This document shows positions 8,094 through 15,132 of a DNA stretch of 64,000 bases, piece after piece; within the stretch, counting starts at the first letter, position 1, and each line of letters begins with the position of its first letter. The notes beneath the pieces are model-generated. The model was given only the letters and a program-made list of their open reading frames with translations, was not told the origin of the DNA and did no database searches. Source of the stretch: Chloroflexota bacterium (GTDB lineage Bacteria > Chloroflexota > Dehalococcoidia > JABGRK01). Both the position numbers and the translations under genes were made by a program. The stretch is taken from the NCBI GenBank assembly GCA_018648325.1, contig JABGRK010000017.1:62001-126000 (forward strand), read 5' to 3'.

Positions 8094-8954
8094 TTATTTT
8101 TCTTGTTTGAAACTTAATCCATGATCGTAAAGATTCAGGATTTTATTTGATAAAGATGACTTGTTCCGGGCAGACCAATTACCAACGTATCTAATAATAA
8201 AATTCTTATATTTGTCGTCATAATTTATAGACCTAAGTGCTACGTTTGGGGGTATACGATTCTGTATGTATTCAACTATATCGCTTTTTTCTTTATCATC
8301 AACTGATACGGTTGGGAAGTTACTAAGAGCCATACGCATACTAGGTAAAATACTTTTAGGTGCACTATTCTTTATTTCAGACATTTGGTTGAGTATGGAA
8401 TCCATTTGAACAGTGAGAAAGTCTAATCTATCATCTGTGCTAAATTCTCCTGAGTGTACAGTAGCTTGCTGCTTCATACTGAAAACTTTCCAGAGTGTGT
8501 TTTCCTCTTTACTGCGCTCGACAGAGTCTAAGATATGAGTGGTAAGGTTCGCAATTTCAGTTTCAATGTCCCAAACTTGTATGCCACTATTATATTTTTG
8601 ATTATTAATTATACCTGTGTCAAAAGGTACCTGAGGGGTAAGTTCATCTTTGACAAGGCAAACCGGTTTATTGAGAGAAGTACGTATACCTAATTCAAAG
8701 AATACGTTGGGATTCAAACAAGAAAGGTCACATAACACCATATCTGAAGTCTCTAGGTTCTTTATGATTTCAGCATGAATAATATCCGCCCCTTTGGTAA
8801 TAGGTGGTATTGATTTATACCCGGCAGCTTCGATAGAAGGAATGAAAAGATGATTCAGGACATGTTTGAAGTGATCACTATCACGATAGGTTTCTACCAT
8901 ATTTCCCGGGGTAGTAATAGGCATAATGATAAAACACGATTTCTGTTTTGGCAT
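8094..8954 (-). CDS. Nucleoside 2-deoxyribosyltransferase / TIR-like domain protein
   Basis: 286 residues. The N-terminal 130 show the pattern of the deoxyribosyltransferase-like/TIR-like NADase group: FIIMPI near the start, then GADIIHAEIIKNLETSDMV, then CDLSCLNPNVFFELGIRTS with the conserved Asn-Pro-Asn-x-x-x-Glu-Leu-Gly, then KPVCLVKDE. Such domains cleave the N-glycosidic bond of nucleosides or NAD+ and often serve as effectors in defence systems. The remaining 150 residues are helical and unrecognised. Start ATG 8954 follows GAGGG by 7 bases; TTG 8969 is less likely. Its coding sequence is more AT-rich than its neighbours, suggesting acquisition. No partner sensor gene is visible. Confidence 0.7.
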   Translation of the reverse strand: MPKQKSCFIIMPITTPGNMVETYRDSDHFKHVLNHLFIPSIEAAGYKSIPPITKGADIIHAEIIKNLETSDMVLCDLSCLNPNVFFELGIRTSLNKPVCLVKDELTPQVPFDTGIINNQKYNSGIQVWDIETEIANLTTHILDSVERSKEENTLWKVFSMKQQATVHSGEFSTDDRLDFLTVQMDSILNQMSEIKNSAPKSILPSMRMALSNFPTVSVDDKEKSDIVEYIQNRIPPNVALRSINYDDKYKNFIIRYVGNWSARNKSSLSNKILNLYDHGLSFKQEK

Positions 8955-9116
8955 AATAATCCCTCGCAACCATTAATTAGGGGTATTGTATCACAAATAC
9001 TTATGGCCCGGATTATACTTATTGTAAGCCCGTCTACCCGTTATCTAATGTCAGATGGTATAATACTGCTAAACAGTCCGACATTGAAAAGTAGATATAT
9101 GACGAAGGGATAAATT

Positions 9117-10202
9117 ATGACAGACGCAACCGGGATAGAAAGATTTATCAAACCCAAATATGCTCCAACCGGCAAAGGTGCTCCGTTCTCAATACCACCC
9201 ACACCGCCGGGTGTGATCAACCTGGCCTTAAACGAGAATCACTATGGTGCTTCCCCCAAAATCGGAGAGCGTCTGGCTAACTATCCTGACCTCAACTTGT
9301 ATCCCAACGCCAAAGAGCTGCAAAAACTGATCGCTGGGTACGCAGGCGTCGCGGAAGAATATGTTGTACCTGCCAACGGTGGCTCCCAGATTCTAGACCT
9401 TATCGCAAATGCATTCGTAGGTGACGGTGACGAGGTTATACATTGCCCTCCCACCTTCCACGTGTTTGCTCAGCGGGCGCAATTTCATGGCGGAAGCATA
9501 GTCAGTGTCCCCAGAGACGAAAACTTCGCTGTAAACGTTGCAGCCGTAAAAGCAGCAATAACCGATAAAACCAAGATCATAGTCATCGTCAATCCCAATA
9601 ATCCCACCGGCACACTAACTTCCAAGAAAGACATTTTGGAGATAGTCGATACCGGGGTGCCGGTGCTGCTGGATGAAGCCTATGCTGAATTTGCAGGTGA
9701 AACAGTCATTGATCTGGTTGCAAAATACGACAATCTGATGGTCATGCGCACGTTCAGTAAATGGGCAGCTCTGGCCGGAATGCGCGTTGGCTTTGCCGTT
9801 GTTGCGCCGGTAATTGCCCAGAGTATTGCCCGCATAACCATGCCCTTTTTTATAGACCAGATCTCCGCGGTTGCCGTCCAGGAATCGTTAAAAGACATAG
9901 ATTATCTTATGGGCAATGTAAAACTGATCGTTGAGCAGAGAGAACGACTGTCTGCCGAGCTGGGCAAATTTAACTTTCTGAAGCCATATCCTTCTGCTGG
10001 AAACTTCGTTTGTTGTGCTGTTACCACTGGTGATGCAAAGCAGATACAGCAGGCAGTCGCTGCCAGAAATATCAGGATCAGTGCCGTTGATGTCGGGCAG
10101 GGCGGCCCAACCGCCATCCGTATCACCATCGGCAAACCGGAACACTCCGATGCACTGCTCAAGGCACTGCAAGAAGTAGCTGTTGAACTGAACCTTTCCT
10201 AG
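9117..10202 (+). CDS. hisC: Histidinol-phosphate aminotransferase-like PLP enzyme
   Basis: 361-residue class I/II fold aminotransferase. NPNNPTGT (159-166), LLDEAYAEF (184-192) and the Schiff-base Lys215 in RTFSKWAALAGMRVG match HisC, which converts imidazole acetol phosphate to L-histidinol phosphate using glutamate. Close paralogues include threonine-phosphate decarboxylase (CobD) and aromatic aminotransferases, and no other his genes are adjacent, so the exact substrate is open. A TATAAT-like element lies about 55 bases upstream. The next gene follows after 53 bases, in the same direction. Confidence 0.82.
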   Translation: MTDATGIERFIKPKYAPTGKGAPFSIPPTPPGVINLALNENHYGASPKIGERLANYPDLNLYPNAKELQKLIAGYAGVAEEYVVPANGGSQILDLIANAFVGDGDEVIHCPPTFHVFAQRAQFHGGSIVSVPRDENFAVNVAAVKAAITDKTKIIVIVNPNNPTGTLTSKKDILEIVDTGVPVLLDEAYAEFAGETVIDLVAKYDNLMVMRTFSKWAALAGMRVGFAVVAPVIAQSIARITMPFFIDQISAVAVQESLKDIDYLMGNVKLIVEQRERLSAELGKFNFLKPYPSAGNFVCCAVTTGDAKQIQQAVAARNIRISAVDVGQGGPTAIRITIGKPEHSDALLKALQEVAVELNLS

Positions 10203-10255
10203 GTAGTCCCGTGTAGCTGTTTTACAAAGCAAAACCAGAGCAAAGAGGTGTGGTG

Positions 10256-11353
10256 ATGCCGGACAAAATAGGTTTTCAAGGAAATTGCCAGACTACGGCC
10301 ATGGGTATTATGCCCCATAAGGATGTGGGGCAGGCCCTGGAGTTGTGCTTAAGCCTTGATATACCATATTGGCCTCAATTGCCCAACTTTAGCTACTATG
10401 AGGATATGTACGCTCAAATCTCTGAGCATTTCCCCGGCGTATCTATTGATACAAAAGGCGAAAAGGTCAATTTCAGTTTTAGCCAGTTTGAGCAGCAGTT
10501 AGAGGATTATTCGGCACGCATGGACAACCCCGCAACCTATGAGTTGAGTGAAGATTACTCCGCCGTTTACCACAAATTTCTTGCCCTCAACCTTGCCGGA
10601 TACTCGGCAATTCGTGGGCAGGTAACAGGACCCGTCAGTTTTGGCTTCAGGGTAGTCGATGAAAACTCCAAACCGATAATATACAGAGACGATGTCCGTG
10701 ACTTGCTGTTCGATTTTATCAAGGGCAAAGTTAATGTTCAATACGATCAGCTGGTAAAAAAGAACCCCAACGCCTTTGTCTGGTTTGATGAACCGGGCCT
10801 GGGTTGGGTCTTTAGTGGGATGTCTGGTTACAATGACGTAGAAGCAAAGAAGGATTATCATAACTTCCTTGATGGCATAAAGGGCCCCAAAGCCCTTCAC
10901 CTTTGTGCCAATGTTAACCTTCCCTATCTGCTATCCATGGGTATAGATATACTCTCGTTTGATGCTTTCCAGATCATGGTTATGCCAAAAGGTTATGCTC
11001 AGGCGGTAGCCGATTTTATGAAAGATGGTGGAATAATCGCTTGGGGAATCGTCCCCACCGATTCAACCAGCCTTGATCAGCAATCTCCTGATAGTGTGGT
11101 CAAACTGCTGCTCAACTACTGGACGGTCGTGGCCGACAACGCTGATATATCGATCGAGCAAATAGCCAGACAAAGCCTGCTTGCCCCGGCCAGATGTTGC
11201 CTCAAAAATACCGGAGATGTTGGTTCAAAAAGCGATCAGAGTAAGCCAGCACCCAAAATCACCGATAAAACAATTGAAGAAGATCTGGTTAGCAGGGCCT
11301 TTGCCTGTCTGACCTCTGTTTCAGACATACTTAAAAAAATGTTTAATATATAA
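10256..11353 (+). CDS. MetE/UROD-superfamily methyltransferase-like protein
   Basis: 365 residues with the TIM-barrel pattern shared by the C-terminal half of cobalamin-independent methionine synthase, MtaA-type corrinoid methyltransferases and uroporphyrinogen decarboxylase. WFDEPGLGW (mid-protein), ALHLCANVN (candidate Zn ligands His and Cys), an Asp in LSFDAF where MetE has Glu, and LAPARCCLK near residue 320 (the last Zn ligand Cys) fit a zinc thiol-activating methyltransferase. It lacks the N-terminal MetE domain, like the core MetE described from Dehalococcoides that takes methyl groups from methylcobalamin. Start ATG 10256 has GAGG 7 bases upstream. Function as methionine synthase is an inference. 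Confidence 0.65.
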   Translation: MPDKIGFQGNCQTTAMGIMPHKDVGQALELCLSLDIPYWPQLPNFSYYEDMYAQISEHFPGVSIDTKGEKVNFSFSQFEQQLEDYSARMDNPATYELSEDYSAVYHKFLALNLAGYSAIRGQVTGPVSFGFRVVDENSKPIIYRDDVRDLLFDFIKGKVNVQYDQLVKKNPNAFVWFDEPGLGWVFSGMSGYNDVEAKKDYHNFLDGIKGPKALHLCANVNLPYLLSMGIDILSFDAFQIMVMPKGYAQAVADFMKDGGIIAWGIVPTDSTSLDQQSPDSVVKLLLNYWTVVADNADISIEQIARQSLLAPARCCLKNTGDVGSKSDQSKPAPKITDKTIEEDLVSRAFACLTSVSDILKKMFNI

Positions 11354-11463
11354 AAACGATTTTTCGTAATCTCCAGAACAGCCTCTGAAATAGAGCTTGC
11401 TTGTCTATTATCTATTGCAATGCTTCGTTGAGTTAATTCAGCTTCTTCCGCGTATGTTCCCGT

Positions 11464-12108
11464 CTAATTGATCAAATAATACACAGAAGGATCTGTCTGA
11501 AAATCAGGCCGAAGCTGCTTGCCTTTCCTTTCGCGGACCAGCCTTCTGATTTTACTCTCTGGAGCATCAAGGTCACCAAAGGTTCTTGCCTTAACAGGAC
11601 AGGCATTTACGCACACCGGTGTCGCCTTGCGGTCCTGGCCCGGCCTTAGTCCTTGAGCCAGGCCATCATCGATCCTGTCCTTGCAGAAGTGGCATTTGAC
11701 TGCTGTGTTTTCCTGATAGGCATGATGTTCCATGCCATATTTTTCGTAGTTGGTATAGCCTTGTCCGGGATATTGCTCTTTGTATTGAAAGGATGTACGT
11801 TGCCGATATGGACAAGCCATCATACAGTACTGGCAATTGACGCACTTATCATGGTCTACCACTACTATGCCATCTTCTCGTCGGTGGCTTGCCTTCGTGG
11901 GGCAGACGTTTACGCATGGTGCATCGGCGCAGTGGTTGCACAGCACCGGGTAGGTTTGTTTTCGCACCATTGGGTATGTGCCACTCTCACTTACAACCAG
12001 CCTGTTGAAGAATATACCAGGGGGCAGAAAATTGGCCTGTTTGCAGCTTATCTGGCACGCATAACACCCTACACATCGCATCCTGTCTATTACCATACCC
12101 CATCTCAT
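11464..12108 (-). CDS. Four-cluster 4Fe-4S ferredoxin, DmsB/NrfC-type electron-transfer subunit
   Basis: 214 residues with four ferredoxin cysteine motifs: CVGCYACQISC at the N-terminus, CNHCADAPCVNVCP, CVNCQYCMMACP, then CHFCKDR paired with CVNACP. This is the usual architecture of the electron-transfer subunit of membrane molybdoenzymes (DmsB, PhsB, NrfC). It has no Tat signal, so it works on the cytoplasmic side or depends on a partner for export. No catalytic or membrane subunit is beside it; the nearest molybdoenzyme in the window is 8 kb away. No flanking operon partner is seen. Confidence 0.88.
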   Translation of the reverse strand: MRWGMVIDRMRCVGCYACQISCKQANFLPPGIFFNRLVVSESGTYPMVRKQTYPVLCNHCADAPCVNVCPTKASHRREDGIVVVDHDKCVNCQYCMMACPYRQRTSFQYKEQYPGQGYTNYEKYGMEHHAYQENTAVKCHFCKDRIDDGLAQGLRPGQDRKATPVCVNACPVKARTFGDLDAPESKIRRLVRERKGKQLRPDFQTDPSVYYLIN

Positions 12109-12455
12109 TACGCACTGCCTCCAACTTCATAAACCTTAGCTCAGGTGTGTGTCTCGATGTTCAAATTCATCAGGTCATTATTTATACAGATCGGATGATT
12201 CTTAGCCAGCATTATATCACATCAAGCTAGAAAGGGGGGGGCAAAAGTTGGGATTTTTATTGTAGTTTATTATGCCGATAAAACGTAGCAAAACATCTGG
12301 TGTTATCTCGGCCAAAGTGGTCAGTTATTCGATCTTTTCGGTACTTGAATCACAATGTCGTTTATATATATGGTATAGGCACAACTGAAGCAGGAATTGA
12401 AGACTGTTAACTAATAAAACTCCGACTCTGACAGCGGATTTCATTGGAGGAAGTT
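12109..12455. other. Non-coding spacer of about 350 bases
   Basis: No coding frame or RNA gene recognised. It holds a run of eight G at about 12233-12240 and AT-rich stretches (for example TTTATATATATGG near 12360) that could be promoters for the two divergent genes. The stretch ends with the RBS of the zinc-ribbon protein. Confidence 0.4.
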
Positions 12456-12617
12456 ATGACTAAGTGCGATATAGTTTGTCACCAGTGCGGGATGGACAGC
12501 GATGAAATTAGATCTGATTACGATAATATAAAGTGCCCGTATTGCGGTTCACACGAAGTTGAAATGGATATGAGTGCACTTGCATTCAGCTTGAAGATAT
12601 ACCCAATGGTAGGATAA
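12456..12617 (+). CDS. Small double-CxxC zinc-ribbon protein (53 aa)
   Basis: A 53-residue frame starting ATG 12456 directly after ATTGGAGGAAGTT and ending TAA 12615-12617. It encodes two CxxC knuckles, CHQCGMDSDEI and IKCPYCGSHEVE, the classic zinc-ribbon spacing, plus a short hydrophobic C-terminal end. The strong RBS and the two knuckles argue for a real gene. Probable role is metal binding or nucleic-acid/protein contact; no family assigned. Confidence 0.65.
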   Translation: MTKCDIVCHQCGMDSDEIRSDYDNIKCPYCGSHEVEMDMSALAFSLKIYPMVG

Positions 12618-12707
12618 TGCAGATTTTATAGTGTATTAATCTATTTCCCTTGAAGATTGATTTCCGAGACTAAACCATAACTCTCCACGTTCCCCACAGT
12701 ATTCTAT

Positions 12708-12734
12708 ACACAAAACACCGTCTAGTTATCGTCT
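12708..12734. repeat. 27-bp direct repeat, copy 2
   Basis: Matches 8034-8060 at 26 of 27 positions in the same orientation. Here the repeat overlaps the last codons and stop (Asp-Asp-Asn-stop) of the minus-strand membrane protein gene. Confidence 0.75.
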
Positions 12735-13027
12735 GTTGGTTTAGGTTCTGAAATATCATTAGAATTGCGCAAATTTGCACTGTCTCGTAGTATGTTCTGC
12801 TTCAATTTATAATATAGTATTATCGCTGCGCATATAACGAGTACAACTATGCCAATAACTAATACTGCAATGCCCAATCCCTGACTTGTATTCCCATAAC
12901 CGATGTTATACCTTATTAGCTTGATACCTGCGATTACGCATGGTAATCCCAAAACAATGGCAAGAATAATGCCTAACCATGTACCCTTTTTAGTGCTGGT
13001 AGATTTATCCAATGTTGTATTACTCAT
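12722..13027 (-). CDS. Small two-helix membrane protein
   Basis: 101 residues: a polar N-terminus, hydrophobic segments at about 17-37 (WLGIILAIVLGLPCVIAGI) and 50-72 (GLGIAVLVIGIVVLVICAAI), and a charged Asn/Asp-rich tail. No family recognised. AGGAGAAT lies just before the ATG. The 3' end is built from a 27-bp repeat that also occurs beside the TIR-like gene, so this end may have been rearranged. Confidence 0.6.
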   Translation of the reverse strand: MSNTTLDKSTSTKKGTWLGIILAIVLGLPCVIAGIKLIRYNIGYGNTSQGLGIAVLVIGIVVLVICAAIILYYKLKQNILRDSANLRNSNDISEPKPTDDN

Positions 13028-13130
13028 GTATTCTCCTAAACACTGTTAAGACTATTATTCATATACTAACTTTATCGTTATGTTTACAGTTAAAATATGA
13101 GACCTGTAATCTATATTGTGAAGTGGCTAA

Positions 13131-13207
13131 TGGTGAACCGCCCGGGACTCGAACCCGGAACACACTGATTAAGAGTCAGTTGCTCTGCCAAATTGAGCTA
13201 GCGGTCC
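13131..13207 (-). tRNA. tRNA-Lys (anticodon CTT)
   Basis: Read on the minus strand this gives a full cloverleaf: acceptor GGACCGC pairing with GCGGTTC (one G-U), D arm GCTCAATTTGGCAGAGC, anticodon stem CTGA/TCAG around loop CTCTTAA with anticodon CTT, T arm CCGGGTTCGAGTCCCGG, discriminator A, and an encoded CCA at 13131-13133. It decodes AAG. Confidence 0.95.
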
Positions 13208-13323
13208 ACTGGCCTTTAAAACTATAGCATTCTGACGCTGGCAAAGCAATAATCATGCGCTGTTTTACTCGTGCGCTCGGTAGTAGTATAATGCGCTAAG
13301 ATTAATATATCGGGGTGTAAAAT

Positions 13324-13893
13324 ATGATAAGAGACTTGGTTATTAAAAACCGAAGCTATAGACGCTTCTATCAGGATGAGAAGATCGATCGCAAGACGCT
13401 TGAGGAACTTGTTGATCTGGCCCGCCTGTCCGCATCGGCCAGCAACAATCAACCGCTCAAGTACATACTATGTAATGATCCGGAAACAAACGCTCTTATA
13501 TGCTCTACGATAGGCTGGGCAGGGGCGCTCAAGGACTGGGATGGCCCGGTTGAGGGTGAACGACCGGCAGCCTATATCGCTGTGCTTGGAGACAAGCAGA
13601 TTACCGAGCGCTTCCTTGTCGATCATGGTATTGCCGGTCAAAGCATTCTCCTGGGCGCCGTGGAAAAAGGCCTTGGAGGCTGCATGCTTATGGCCATAAA
13701 GCGGGAGCAGCTATTCAAAATCCTGAACATACCTGAGCACTGCTCACTGCTTATGCTCATCGCACTGGGCAAGCCCAAAGAGAGGGTTGTGGTTGATGAG
13801 TGTACGTCACCGTCCGATACACAGTACTGGCGTGACGAGCAGCAGACGCATCATGTGCCCAAAAGAAAATTGTCAGATATTATAATCGGCTAG
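13324..13893 (+). CDS. Nitroreductase-family FMN oxidoreductase
   Basis: 189 residues of the nitroreductase fold. RSYRRFYQDEKI (10-21) and LARLSASASNNQPLKY (33-48) carry the FMN-phosphate contacts; the middle part HGIAGQSILLGAVEKGLGGCML is the conserved dimer-core helix. Such flavoproteins reduce nitro, quinone or enone groups with NAD(P)H; substrate unknown. First gene of a likely three-gene operon: an Fe-S protein gene starts 17 bases later. Confidence 0.85.
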   Translation: MIRDLVIKNRSYRRFYQDEKIDRKTLEELVDLARLSASASNNQPLKYILCNDPETNALICSTIGWAGALKDWDGPVEGERPAAYIAVLGDKQITERFLVDHGIAGQSILLGAVEKGLGGCMLMAIKREQLFKILNIPEHCSLLMLIALGKPKERVVVDECTSPSDTQYWRDEQQTHHVPKRKLSDIIIG

Positions 13894-13910
13894 TGTTATA
13901 GGAGATAAAA

Positions 13911-14759
13911 ATGTCGTCATCACCGGAAGAGAAAATAAAAAAACTGGGCAAGAAGCTGGGTGCCAATCTGGTGGGCATTGCCTCGGTTGAGGATATCAAC
14001 AAGTATGCGCCGGAGGGCCATCGTCCCGACGATGTGCTCATGGGCGCCAAGAGCGCGATTGTTTTCGCCGGACAACTGACACCCAAGGGTGCATGGCATT
14101 CCAAGGGGTATCAGGTTCATCACATGAACCGGTCTTTTGGCATCCCCTATCGCAACAGGATAGCTTTTGATGTTGCCCTTTATATCGAGGAAAAGTATGG
14201 ATATTACGCTGCTGTTGCCAGCGGCGGCAATATAAGTGCCAAGCTCTGTGCGGAAATGGCGGGCATGGGCACCAGATCAATGGCGGCGGGCATCGTTTTA
14301 AACAAGGACTGGGGGCTGCTCAACTTCGGTGTTGCCATGACCACTATGCCTCTTAAGCCCGACGGTATGGTCGATGAGCAGGTTTGTCCTCATCCTTCAT
14401 GCGTTAAGCGTTGGGAAAAAGAGGGCAAGACGTTTTGTCTGGATGCCTGTCCTGAATGTCTGTCCGGCGAGCTGGAAGATGGCAAAATAAAGTGGATGCG
14501 CTACAATCGCCATGTCTGTGCCACGCGCGCTCAAACCAGATCCATAAACAGTTTTCAGCGCACGCTGCTTGAGGCCATAAACGAACCTGATCTAGAGAAG
14601 CGCAAGAGCATCGTTTTGGGCACATTTTTTGGTAGTGTTGTTGCTACGGTTTCCACCGCCAATACCATGGGGCAGTGCGGCGAGTGCCTGCGAGGATGCC
14701 CGATTACTATAAAAGCCCGTACGCTTAAACCAAAGTGGAAACCGGGCGATCCCGGATAA
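13911..14759 (+). CDS. Fe-S protein of the QueG / reductive dehalogenase-like group
   Basis: 282 residues. The N-terminal part (KLGANLVGIASVEDI, then MGAKSAIVFAGQL) has the fold signature shared by epoxyqueuosine reductase and reductive dehalogenases, followed by MAGMGTRSMAAGIVLNKDWG like the QueG substrate/cobalamin region, and cysteine motifs CLDACPECLSG and CGECLRGCPI for iron-sulfur clusters. No Tat signal. It is shorter than QueG and probably not the tRNA enzyme. Good RBS (AGGAGA), and it sits between a nitroreductase and a small protein gene, suggesting a cytosolic reductive role. Confidence 0.75.
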   Translation: MSSSPEEKIKKLGKKLGANLVGIASVEDINKYAPEGHRPDDVLMGAKSAIVFAGQLTPKGAWHSKGYQVHHMNRSFGIPYRNRIAFDVALYIEEKYGYYAAVASGGNISAKLCAEMAGMGTRSMAAGIVLNKDWGLLNFGVAMTTMPLKPDGMVDEQVCPHPSCVKRWEKEGKTFCLDACPECLSGELEDGKIKWMRYNRHVCATRAQTRSINSFQRTLLEAINEPDLEKRKSIVLGTFFGSVVATVSTANTMGQCGECLRGCPITIKARTLKPKWKPGDPG

Positions 14760-14772
14760 GTAAGGAGATAAT

Positions 14773-15045
14773 ATGGGTAGATACATATCGCCTGAGATTT
14801 ATAACAAGTACAAGCAGCAGGTTCTGGATATGAGCCTTGCGGTGCAGAATTATGTGGGAATTGAACAACAACGTACGGAAAGTTGCATGACCGATGCCGA
14901 AATGGCCGCCAAGCTGGGTCTTACGGCAGCAGAGGTAAGAGAGATACGCACTATTGCATTTAACGACCTTCACCACGCCGACATGTGGCTTAACTCTGAT
15001 GATGAGAAGCGTATGAAATGCCAGAGCTATTTCAAGAAAAGATAA
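14773..15045 (+). CDS. Small HTH-like hypothetical protein
   Basis: 90 residues, no named family. The middle (MTDAEMAAKLGLTAAEVREIRTIA, shown in part) reads like a helix-turn-helix; the N-terminal helix ISPEIYNKYKQQVLDMS and the C-terminal end are polar. RBS TAAGGAGAT is 5 bases from ATG. It ends a three-gene operon closed by a strong terminator. It may regulate the operon or be an accessory subunit. Confidence 0.6.
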   Translation: MGRYISPEIYNKYKQQVLDMSLAVQNYVGIEQQRTESCMTDAEMAAKLGLTAAEVREIRTIAFNDLHHADMWLNSDDEKRMKCQSYFKKR

Positions 15046-15079
15046 TCGCTTAGTCGTTATCCAATTCGTTTTTGACTAG

Positions 15080-15111
15080 AAAGGGCTCCTCATTATAAGG
15101 AGCCCTTTTTT
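15080..15111 (+). terminator. Rho-independent terminator
   Basis: AAAGGGCTCCT (15080-15090) pairs perfectly with AGGAGCCCTTT (15098-15108) over a 7-base loop, followed by T residues. It ends the nitroreductase operon and, read the other way, may also end the glutamate synthase-like gene. Confidence 0.9.
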
Positions 15112-15132
15112 GTTGCATGTAAGATGTGATGC

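Noticed and set aside
11464-12108. Pairing of the four-cluster ferredoxin with the acetylene hydratase-like enzyme as one complex
   Set aside because: They lie about 8 kb apart with unrelated genes between; nothing in the sequence links them beyond family habit.
12233-12240. Eight-G run as a phase-variable promoter element
   Set aside because: It is not placed between recognisable -35 and -10 boxes of either flanking gene.
8034-12734. Integrated mobile element bounded by 27-bp repeats near tRNA-Lys
   Set aside because: No integrase, transposase or phage gene lies between the repeats, and most genes inside look like ordinary metabolic genes. The repeats also do not overlap the tRNA 3' end.
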